A DNA stretch of 64,000 nucleotides, from NCBI GenBank assembly GCA_033980235.1, contig CM067069.1, forward strand, positions 13,528,828 through 13,592,827, in the 5' to 3' direction. This DNA comes from Diadema setosum (lineage: Eukaryota > Echinodermata > Echinoidea > Diadematoida > Diadematidae). Positions 1 to 12,200 of this stretch are shown piece by piece. Position numbers and translations under genes: made by a program. Under the pieces are notes generated by a model that worked only from the letters and a program-made list of their open reading frames with translations, was not told the DNA's origin and made no database searches. Positions within the stretch are counted from its first letter, which is position 1. Each line of letters begins with the position of its first letter.

Positions 1-93
1 CGGTCAAGAAAAATACATCGAGTCCTGTGCAAATCCTGTGCACACAAAAAAATGTCAAAGTTCCAAAACGCGTCGTTGAGGTCAGAGTTCATA
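1..93 (-). other. Start of MAP2K7 3' UTR (partial)
   Basis: 93 bases lie downstream of the stop codon before the window ends. No polyadenylation signal is visible in this stretch, so the UTR must continue outside. Confidence 0.6.
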
Positions 94-210
94 CTAGGGG
101 GTGTGCCGGTCGTGGCGGCTCGTTTGCGTCCTCACCTTGTGCATGACCGACGCAAACCACGACGCCACGTCGACCTTTGCTATGAGATACCTCTTGAAGA
201 AGCTGTGCTC
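94..210 (-). CDS. MAP2K7: MAP2K7 terminal coding exon 12
   Basis: 117 nt, encoding EHSFFKRYLIAKVDVASWFA, then a tail ending RHDRHTP and TAG (94-96). It matches human EHSFIKRYETLEVDVASWFK. The C-terminal tail after the kinase domain is not conserved. The acceptor is CTACAG. Confidence 0.93.
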   Translation of the reverse strand, partial: EHSFFKRYLIAKVDVASWFASVMHKVRTQTSRHDRHTP

Positions 211-3200
211 CTGTAGGGTAAAAAATATGAAGTGTGAAATGGGGGACAGGTTCATTACATGTTTCGGACTGCGGAAATATTAATTCTAAAGGCCTTACAA
301 GCTGACATAACTCCTTGGACATGCACATATGTATCATCCTGATTACCTTGAAAAGTCAAATGGCAGCCCTTAGTCAGGGATGCCAACCTTCAAAACAGCA
401 CTGTAGTATTCTGAGTGCTAAAAAGGCATATTTTTGGTGGAAAAACAGTATTTATAAACCAGAAAGTCTAAATTTGTTATTTTTATGATAAAGCCTGTAC
501 ATATTCAATGAATCAGTGAACAAATGACAAATACAAAATGAGCTCTTCAGTGTGATTACATTTAAGAGTTGTGAACAACTCTCCATTCCTTTGGTAAACA
601 AAACATTACTATGGTTCTCATTCCTTTTGAGTCACTTGCTTTACGGACTGTAACTGCAAAATACACTCCCAAAGAATACACGTCTAAATGCTATACAGGT
701 ATCTAGACTCTACGAAGGGGAGATTATCTCAATCACAAGAAAGGCAGATAAACACAAATTTTCAAGCACCAAACACATGGGAGATGTAACAAAAACTTAT
801 TAAACTGTCCATAATATTGTCCTCCAATGATTGCAACATATCAAAGAGGTGTTCCTTCCCTTTTCTTTGTACCACTGTGTTCAGATTTTCACTGATTCTT
901 TCATTTTCTCTAAATCTCAGATAGAAAGAAATTTAGCTCTAATGGTCTATAAGCTTTTTGTTTCCTTCAAAACGATATTATGGAGAACTTGGCAAAATGT
1001 CCATGAAACACTGTAAAATGTCATCAGGATATTTCATGTGAAACTAGGACACATAATCATGTTCTTTTTAAATGTGCTCACCTTGAGTTGAATGTACTTC
1101 GGTCTCTTGTTGTAATCCTTTGTCAAACTGCAATGAAGAAAACAAAGTCTTTGTATAACCATGCCCTCAAAATCTAGCAAGTCAAAAGTGGTTCCAATTG
1201 GTGTAAAAAACAGAAAAAGAAAAAAACCAAACAAGCAAAACATTTTGCTATTGCTCATCATTGAGGAAATGTCTTTGGGAGACTAAATGCTGTACCAGTT
1301 CTGCACAAAACAAACCATTGAAATACAGATGATAAAAACAAAATCCAGACATCTGCAAAAGAAATTCATATGAAGTTTGGTTTATCAGCATACAAACACA
1401 TGTATCCCTATCTCATGTCAGTCAACCAAGGCATAATCAAAGGCATGTACATACTTTTATCAACTTGAAACATGATCTAATTACGTGGACATGAAGCAAT
1501 GATGTAACCTATTCATATGGAAAGTCATATGGGTTGCAGGAAAAGAAACAGCAATTAGACTCTCTTTACAATATAATATACAACATCTAGGTTTAAATAT
1601 CTTCAAGATGAACACTGGTTTGTTTCATTTATCACCAGATTAATCAGAACTGCACAAAATAAACGTGTTAATGTTTCCTAACTTGAGGCAGAAATGGAGT
1701 GCCGGAATCATTTTCTTCTTTTTTTTTTTCTCTCATTTAATGAAGATTGCCCCTTACGACTTTGACTACAGGGAAGGAAAATGGGATCAAACAACTACAC
1801 ACACATGGAAACGTAGCGCCAATTTCAAGTCACAGGATTTGATTCTTTCATGTGGCACTGAACTTCGGTTGATGAAACCGGTACATACCAGCACTGGATG
1901 AAGGAGTGAAAGTCCACAGAAAAGCCCCTCTTCAGGGGGAGCCTCGGGGGATCCTCGGATAACACTCGTGCTAGTACCTCAAAGTCATTTGTACAGTTCT
2001 TGTACGGGAATTCCCCAGTGGCTAGTTCAACCTGCAGAGAAGAAGCAGATGGAATGAAAGATGGCAAAGGGCAATGGCGGGGCAACGAAGAAAAGCATGA
2101 TGAAAAGGAGGAGGGGCATTGGAAGGAGGAGGAGGAGAAGGGGTGCCACGAGGAGGCGCAAGGAAGACATGAAGGAAGGATGAAACAATGAAGGAAGAGG
2201 AGGGAAAATAGGAGGGGGAGGGGCAGGAGGATGGGGGCAGAAGGGGAGAAAGATAGGAGGTGGGACAATAGGGGGCGGACGTGGCAGGAAGAGGAGGAGG
2301 AGGACAGGGAGGAGTTGAAGAAAAGGAAAGACCATGAAGAGTAGGACAAACAGGAAGAACGGAAGAAGATGGGAAAATGCAGGAGATGGAGAGAGGAGAA
2401 CGAGAGGAAGGGAGAGGAATAAGAGGAGGTCAGAGGGAAGAAGATGGAATGGGGATATTGAGGAAGGTCAAAAGTAGATGAAATGAAGAGAGGAAAAGGG
2501 AGGGGAAGGACAGGGCAGGAGGAGGAGGAGGGTGAGGAGGAGGAGGAGGAGACAGGGAAGGACAAAGAAGATGAAAGGAGGAAGAGGGGCATAAAGGGGA
2601 TGAGATGGGAGAAAGGTGGGCAGGGTGACAAAAAAAAAAAGAGGAAGCCAGAGGTGAGGGCGAGAAAAGGGGGTACAGTGAAAGGTGAGAATTAGAGGAC
2701 AGAGAGAGAGGGGGAACGGAGGGGGAGAGAGACACAAACATCAGGGTGAGGGAAGGGCAAAGAAAGGGGAATGAAAAGTAATAAGGTGAGAAAGTAAAGG
2801 AAATGAGGAAGGACAATAAAGGTAAGGATATAAGCAGAAACATGGGGGTTGGGAGAGGAAGTGAGGAAGGAAGACAGGGAGAAAGAGGAAGAGGTGGAAA
2901 GAATCAATTTGCAATAGTGATGATGCAATCCTATTTGCTACACACGTTGCACAAGTTCATTCTATGAAACAGGGCTGGCAAGCGTGTGATTTAACTTCCT
3001 TCTATAAGAATAAAAGATGTCGCATCTGAGAGTTTGCAGTCTTCCACACACACACACAATAACACAAAGTTTGTGCATCGGTCTTTCAATTACAACCATA
3101 TGTTTGCACTACTGGAATCCATACAGTCCGCCTTCAAATTACTCTCACCAGTGAAATGCCTAAACTCCACACGTCAGCACGGACATCATAGTCTGGGTTG

Positions 3201-6200
3201 TTTGGGTCGGGAGGATCGATCCGCTCAGGCTGCAAAGCAAAGATCAATTTGAGAAAAAACAAGAATATTTTTTACAACACATCCAGTGCGATGAACTGAC
3301 AAAGTGATTTGTGTTTCAATACTCTACAGGTAACATTGACATACAATACTTGCTTTTACAACTTGTAGCAGATAATTAGAACAATCAATCTGGTTTATTT
3401 GACTGCTGTTTTATCAGCGAGTTTAGTGTAAAATTGTCTTGGCACACTTAACCAAATGTTTGCTTTCATTCTCCACTGTTCTTCTTGAGTAAACTAACCC
3501 CTGTGTATGTCATAATGGGAAACCACACACACACTCAGGAGTGTGAAAGCTACAATCTGACCACACATGACTTTCAAATGCCCCCATGAAAGCTGGGATT
3601 TTTCCATTACCCCACACCGAAATCTCATCTGGCACGCTACTGCAAGTGGGATGTGTGAAGGCAAATGGCAGCAGTTTCAAACAACAACAAAAGGGCCTTG
3701 CTGAAAATAGAACTTTGGCCAGACATCAAGTGCATGGAAATAGACAGTGAAAGTGCAGATATTGGCTACGCAACCCAGTTTGTCAAAGATATCATCCTGC
3801 AAACCAGGGTCAATGTAAAATCAAGGTCTCAAAGAAAATATCTGTTTTCTGGGGTAAGCTTTGTCGCCCAAACGAGCACCATGTACAACAGCCGAGGGGG
3901 GATAAAAATTTCTTGCACCTTAGTGCAAAGAACTACCAGCTGACAAAGTGACAGAAAAGTGGACAATAAACACAAATGAGGCATTGACAGACATGTAGGT
4001 GTACTTTCTTTGTTGATAAGGTCAACAAAATAAAGAGGTCTAACACCAAATATCTGTGATTTCAGCTGGCTGAGTTACATTGTCAATTAGTAAAGCAGTG
4101 CGAGCAGAAGAAAGTCTCTTTAATACGGTGCAAGGGGAAATGGGCTCTCTTTACAAATTTTCGATCCGTAGTGCAAAGAACTACCTTCAGATACATAGAA
4201 AGGGAATGCACATGAAAGACAAAAGTACAGCAAGGTTGCTTGAGGTCGATAATCTTCTGGATATTTACCGATTCAATTGATATAATTCTGAAGTCAAACA
4301 ATCAATGCAGATCAACTGGTAATGATTGATGGGCATGTTAGAATGAGTTCAATATCTTAAAATGAGAGAAGTTATCATTCATTGCTCTTGTAGCATCTGC
4401 TATACCTTTGCCAGAATCATGCCATAGAACACAGAGGCAGGTTAACTAAAATTGCTTTTTGGAATCCTAGGGAAAAAAAAAATGACGACAATAATTTGCA
4501 GCCTGTTCAAGTATTAGAGCACATGCTACAGGTACCTTATACACAGAAGCACATGTGCAAAAATCATACATCCTCCCCTTAAGAACAATTCATACCCCAA
4601 AGAGATATTTTTAACTGCTGTAAAACCACAATTGGCAACGCTTGGGAGGTCTTTCTTGGGGCTGCTGAATACAACAAAGAGATCTTGACAAAGCGCACAA
4701 AAAAAACCCAAAATACTAACACAAATCTATATACTCATCACAAGAACCACATCAAGCCACTGCTGTCCCACATGGTGACTGGGTTGTGTCACCTGACATT
4801 ACCGTGTCACCTGATACCAGTGTGTCACCTGACGAGTCATCTGATACACACAAAGGGCACCTTATACTCACCGCCATGTAAGCAGCGCAGCCTGCACTCC
4901 TTGTCCTGGCCTTGCTGTCTACCAATCGACCACTGATCCCAAAGTCACACAGCTTGACCACACCCTTTTCATCCAGGAGCATGTTGGATGGCTTCACATC
5001 TGATACACAAGAGGACAGATGCATGAAAATTACCACAAAGTATCCCTTCCAGATTCCTACCAATAATGCAATACAGATCAATTACACCATTGTACCACTG
5101 AAGCAATGACTTACTTATGATATGGATTCCTATATGAATGTTACCACAAGTATGAATGCATGTAATATCATTTGAAGCATAAATGCAATTCTCTGGGCTT
5201 CTTTGTGCAAATTCCCCTCTACCTCTTCAAAAACTATTGCTACCTTTAAAGAGGAACAACCATTTTATGGCTTGCACAGCAATCTTCAACACATTCATAA
5301 ATGCATTATGAGTTACCAACCAGATGTATTGCCTACCCCGTGGAAGGATTTATGGGCTAACACTTATCAACAAATCTAAATCACAAATAATCGCTATTAT
5401 GTAATTTCTAATGACATTCATCCCTGGATAACTTCCGGGGGTACATTAAACAACCCTCGTGTACTTCACATCTTGCATTTTTATCAAGTCAATGGGTGTA
5501 GTTTGTTCTGGTCTATTTCCCATCTTGAAGGAAAAGAAAAAGATATGCCAAGCATGATTAGCCTGCAGAGGTACATGTACAGTAAAAGTTTGAATCCAGT
5601 TTGCTATTAACCCATTCATCCCGCAATTCTCTGAGTACACCTGGTACACCAGGTTCCCATACGTGTATATCAGTTGCCCCCACGTGAACCTGGTATACCA
5701 GGTTCCCGTAAGGAACGGGTTAATGTCACACCCTCTAGCAAGTGGTAATGTCTGCAAACACTGTTATCTGACAGAGAATCCCATGAGAGGTTCTATAAAG
5801 GTTATTGTGGTTTGGTCAGGATGCAGACATATGTATATATAACAAACCTAACCCATTTCTGGTAGTGTGGGCAACATGTAAGTAAATGAACAACATAGCC
5901 CACACCCACCCATTGTGTGTGTGTGTGTGTGGTAGGAAACATTTCACCAGCTGCAGATGTGAGTTCCTTCAAACTGAATTTAATCTTCGGAGTGTCCTAT
6001 TCAGCATTGCTGCTGAAAGTCAAAAACAATGATAAGGCTGCCACATGTATTGGGACGTTTTTTTTTATAAAAAGGAACTGAGGGGAAACATTGACTACAG
6101 CACACACACACACACACACACACAAAAGAAAAAAAAAACAAAAACTTGGACATTCCTTCATATTGCTTTAGAAATATTGAGGGAGAATTGATCCCTACGA

Positions 6201-9200
6201 TAAATGCAGTTTGGTTTTAACAAGCAATGGCATGATTGCAGCAAATGAGTAGAAATCTCAGCAAAAAAACAAACACTCTATAAGAATGACTGAAATTTCC
6301 AAAAGTCAGCAACTGGGCTGACATCACGCTGCATTTAATCTGAGCATCTCAACACTAACATCAGCCATGTGACTAGCATGCCTTGTCACCTGCTTCACGG
6401 ATAAAATACTGTATACGTCATATACTTTACATAGCGAGTGTAATTTTTTACGAATCAAACTTTCCAACAATTTCGCGATTGGTTTATTTTGCGATCGTGG
6501 AGTACAACAGTGGATGTAGAAATGTATGCATGCACATCACATTCATGTCAATATCAGAGTGAACACTTTTGTGTATTGTTCAATTCGCGAGTAGCACTTA
6601 ACTCGCAAAACCAGTAACAATAATAACCCTTTTAAAAATATGGCGTATGGTTATACAGTAATATGTTATACACTTTATTCACCAGAGTGAATTTCTTTCA
6701 AAGTACAGTAGATTTTACAGCACAGGTGCAGAATCTCTCTGGCAGGATTTGGACACAGTCCATAAAGAAGTACTTCCTTCAACAGAATGCTTCTTTTCCT
6801 TTGAGAACATTTGTGTCATTTCATTTACGAAACAAGTGATAACACTGTACTTTGTGGGCATTGTAAAGACATGTGACTAGGGTGAGGTGCCAAAAGACTT
6901 CCATAAAAGATGTTATTCTAACTTTCAAATGGAAAGAAACTTTCCATTTTTGTTTGAGTTTGATTCAAATTCAACGGCATAACATTGTTTCCCTACTTGC
7001 AATCCAAATAAGTCCCTAATATTGAGGTAATGGGAGTTGGATAGACATGTTGAAACATGTCTAGCAGATGCAGGTACCTTGTAGCATAGCTCTTGCACAA
7101 CTTTTTGATGTGTTGCTACTGTAATAGTTTGACCAAACAAACAAAAAAATCACACTAAACAAACCATGGGCTTTTAACAATACCTGTTACTCTGACAAAA
7201 ATATCTTCTTTCTGATGGGATATTTCTAGTCATTTTTCAATAAAACCAGAATAAATGGAGAATACATCACATAAAATAGAACTTCACCCAAGTAAATTCA
7301 CTCAAGTAAAATCAAGAGTCAGTGGATACGTGTAGTTTCACACCAGGAGGAAGAACTCACACCGTATTTTTTTTTTCTTCTAAAAACACCAACAATTTTA
7401 CATGCTTACCTCTGTGCATAACACCATGTTTTTCCTTCAGGTAGTCAAGTGCATTGACAATCTGTGTAAAGTACGAGATATAAGACACCAACATTATGAA
7501 TGTGAAACCAACTGAGCCAAATACTCATATTACTCTTGAAGACATGTACAGTGTAATTATCTGTGCCATACACTGTAACTGTAAAACTACTGTAAAAGTA
7601 GATATTTTCGCAGTGGAAATTTTCAGGCATTTCGCACAACCAGAAGCGAACGCGAAGATAAAAGCACACAAACATTTTTGCATGTCATGTATGTTCCAGT
7701 AGTGTCCTGATTCTGCAGAATTAAAAAAAGCAAAATTCATCTTACCCCACCGAGCGCAAAAATATCCACTTTTACAGTAATTACAAGCATCTTTTCTTTG
7801 CTAAAAAAAACACAAAAAATAAGAAAGCAAAACCAAAAACCAAACTGTTATATGGTTGTTGCCCTCCCTTTCTCTTTATGTCTGTCTCTCTTTTGGTCTG
7901 TAACCGATTGCATGCAGACTCCATCACAATACATCTTCTTTAGATACATAATTTCTGCATGATTGGCTGAAGAGAGATAGAGTATAGTATTTGTACGTAT
8001 ATATCTTCAAAATTTGAAGCAGAAAATCAACTTGATAGCAAAAAAGAGCAATTCCACTGCAGTGTTCAGTTGACTGTGATACCTCCACATCTCTCCACGT
8101 AGACCTGCCATGAGTGTGCTCTTCATTGACATTTTCACCAATGACATTCAACTATCACACTGAACTTTCACTTTGACCTCTGCACAGCTTTCATTTTTAT
8201 CCTTCTTGCCACATTATATTACCCCTGGATATTCATAAATGAAATGACAGTTGAATGTCATTCAATGACCTTTGAACTTTGACCTACAGGGATTCTGCTC
8301 AAAATCTAAAGCACACCAACACCACGTAAAGCATACTTTGGAAAGGAACTTTAAAAATTTAGTAGGTGCTTGTCTTTTATTTTTCTTCAATTGTTGTTAA
8401 ATGTGGGATGGATGGACGGACGAACAGATGGACGAACAGACTGACAGACAGACAACGCAAAAAGATACATGCCTCTGGCATGCATTCAGGGACAGGGTCA
8501 CAAAAAGTAGGTGAGAGTTTTATTCCCTGCACCCTCTCCTCATTCTTATATTCTAAGGGCATAGCTTGTGGCTCTCCCACATGTATGACCTCCATTAACA
8601 GCGCCCTCAAAGGTCACAGTGTTTTGATTTCGAAGAGAGGTAGCATGTTTACAAGTTAGGGCAGCAATAAGTTTCCACTACAACTTAGTCCAACAACCTT
8701 CCTTCATCAGGGGCATGTAATACACAAGGAGGTCACTATTAAAGGTGCTAAAACACAAAACAGTTAAACCTCATTTGCCATGCATGCACTGAAATACACA
8801 TTCCTGGCATACTTAACTGTTGTTCATTGGTGAACTGTAAACATCTATTTGCCTTGCTTGTTTGAACACTGTATTTACATAAGGCCCATCAATCACTGAA
8901 CGAATCTGGCTACTGTTCCATCGATCATGATGATTCAATGTTGCCATGATGGATTGCGCAACATTTCCATTCAAATATCAAAACAATGAAAAGGACCCAG
9001 TAAAGGAATTCACATCTTAAAATTAAACCTGACAATATCAAGATTAAATGTAAAGTCTAGGAAAATTTAATAAATCTTGCATCTCTGCTGTTATTTTTTC
9101 TACTTTCTTCGTATTTTTTTCCATCAGTAATACCAGATGCAGAGTTGTATGTTGTAAACACAAATACACACACACATGAATACACACCAACACAGATATA

Positions 9201-12200
9201 GCAGTATTCAACAGCACACCAGGAGTACATGTGCTTATAGATGCATTCCTACTATCAAACAGCACAAATTTTGCTGTTATAAACGTCCTCATTTTCCTAT
9301 TGTTTGTATGTTTTACTGCTGTTTTATTTAATTCTTTTAAATAGTCTCTTGCATAGTCCTCCTTTACATACTGTACATGCAAGCCTCTCTCTTCGAGTGA
9401 GACAGGATGGGCGGTATTTACGTCAAGCCGACTGGAGGATGTGCTCGATTTGAGCGCTGCAGCTGGAGTTCTGGTACGTGATCTTCCCCAGCAAAGGGGA
9501 AGCTAAATGCACAACCCCTAATCAAATTCCAGCAGCAGGCAGCACTGAAGGTGGGGCAACCAAGAAGCCACCCTTCAGCAAGCTGCTGGCCTCCTCCTTT
9601 TCCCTGAATTGCAGCAATTTGCTAATTCCTCATTTCTGCCCCATTTTTTATGCCTCCGTTTTTCTTTAAAAGACTGATTATCTTTTTTCCCCTTCTTTCT
9701 CTTGTACTTTATACGGCATCTAATAAAAAATGAAGCCCTACAACTGTGTTCTAAAGAGACAGAGAGAGACAGAAAAAAAAGACTGCCCTAGGAAACTGCC
9801 ATTTCATGAGGTATTTGGTACCCCAGCATACCAAATAATTTTGATGTTGTTAAATTACTTTAATATTTTTTAGCACCCCGGGTTTCCACAAAAAATAAAT
9901 GAACGCTACGTACTACGTGAAATGAAACATGTATGAATTTCATTATTATTGCTAGTATGTATGTAGTGCATACATGTATTAACACCTCAGAGTGCACTAT
10001 CACCTTTAGACCCCTCTATTAGGCAGGATCTCTTAAACTCTTTTCATACTTTAATACAATTTTGATGAAATTCCGGAGAATGCTCCTTGAGACACAACAA
10101 AAAGACAAAAGATCTGAGCTAACTTAGTAAAGACAATACTTCTACTGAACTCTTCGTATAGGGCTATCAGACTCTCCCAACATCAGCACCAGGTACTACT
10201 ATACACGTGCCGATCTACAGTTACTTGATAAATACTTCAAACTCATGCAATATGAAACATATGAGAATAAAGTCATTCTCAACTCAGAATGGGTGATGTT
10301 CGTTATTCTGAAGGTTTGTTAATCTGAAAAGGATATAAGGTTTATTATTCTGAAACACAAAAAGCCCCTATACCTAGATGTTCGTTAATCCGAAAATGAA
10401 ATGGGTTTTTTTAATCCAGACATTTGTGGTGTTATCTCCAAAGTTTGTTTATCCAAAAATGAAATAAGCTTTGTTATTCTGAAGGTCCATGAATCCAAAC
10501 AAGGAAATCAGGTTTGTTAATAAAAAAATGAAAAGAAGGTGCTCACTAATTAATCTTCAGAATTACTAATCTTATTTTATTTCCAGATCGGCACACCTTT
10601 GAAATAACTAAATTGTAAACCATTTTAAATACTGTAAATGCAAAAAAAAAACAATTTGCAGTACATTAATTTTTGTGTATTTGCGCGACTTCTGGCAAGC
10701 ATGAATTCTAAAACCTGTGAAAATATCTTCACAGTTTTCTCTGCATAGCTTGAATTGGTCAGCAATTGCGCAGCACAAATTCAAGAACCCGAGAATATGT
10801 TTTTGAGCGATTCAGCACATAAAATTAATCACACAAAAATCTCGATCATTAAAGTAGATGAAGAGTATAGTCTTACCGCTACAACCGTTTTAAATAGATG
10901 AAAAGTTTAGTCTTACCGCTACAACCATTTTTCCGATTATTTGCTCTGGTATAGGCTCTCTTAATTTCTTGATTAGCTTGTCTAGACATGTAGCCATCTG
11001 TTCCATGCAGATCCACACTTCACTCTGGAAAATGGGGAAAGAAACAGACAGAATATAAAGTCACCAAAAGTTTAGCAATTGGCTACTGCCAAAATGCATA
11101 ACAGAATTATGCTCTACAATGTACACGGAACATTAGTTGAAAAGTTTTCCCACCTACGAAAACGTGCACAGTTTTAGCGAAATACTAAACTACACAGAAG
11201 AAAATACTGGCAGCACTCCAGATAATAATTGTTTGCAATTGCATAATCTTCTTCTTTTTTTTTCTTCTTTTTTTTTTTTTTGGGGGGGGGGGTCTTAAAC
11301 AATTGAGACAGTGTATTATCAATTGAGACAATTGTATGATCAATCTTGGTTTGTTATTTTATAGAGACAACACAAGCTACATAATAGAATCTCTCTATGT
11401 AGCATTATGGTTGACTATCACACTTCTCTCTCTCTCTTAAAAAAAAAAAAGACAAGTTAGTTGATCACAAAGTTTACAGTTCATCATGTAGAACCAGCTG
11501 AAACTCAAAGACCAATATTGGGATCAGTACTCTCACTGTACCTCACTTTGATAAAGATTTAGAAGATAATACTGCCTGAGAGGTCAATGTACATTTATAT
11601 TGTATGGGAACTGGGTGCCAGTATGTTTAGCCACACTAACATAATACATGTATACATGTATAATACACACAACTTTTTGACACAAGTTCATATAAAATAT
11701 ATATGACCACAGCAATTTTACTGTACATATGGTACAACCAGACAGTCATGGTCAATGTATATTTGACGCAAAGAATGCTATTCCATTTCATGGTCATGTG
11801 GGCGTGCATGTAAGTGTGTGCATATGTGTGAATGTCTACCAAGTGAGCTGGTATTGCAATCACAAGTGTTAGCTCACTGTAAGCTAGCAATACAGTAGGT
11901 CAGTGCCTTGTAGTGGCTAGCAACATTCATCTGCTTGCATAATGACATAATTGAGAGACGATATTCCTAAGCAGGAGTTTCCTCTGTTTGTTGCATGCAC
12001 TAACCACATAGCTTTGCCCCATCATATACATGTCGTATGCTTGTTAACAGCTTCGCCCTGAACAATCTGACAAACATTTCTTTGTGGCAAAAAAAAAAAT
12101 AACAATCATATGATAAAGGTGGCTCTCCAATGCATGCAAGCTCGCCACATCCTTTTCAGGTATAAATGTACTTCTCAGGTACACAATGTATGTGAAAATA

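Larger units (their letters stand above)
7462..10916 (-). other. MAP2K7 intron 6
   Basis: Holds a MITE (7588-7779), a GGAC/GACA-rich simple stretch (8408-8455), a GC-richer unexplained segment (9385-9620), a degenerate tandem array (10285-10540) and the duplicated donor (10852-10931). No other gene. Confidence 0.65.

Noticed and set aside
1825..2843. Long open frames on both strands rich in Ser/Pro/Leu or Glu/Lys/Gly
   Set aside because: They come from the polypurine/polypyrimidine tract. Only the 143 bases at 1889-2031 are a real exon.
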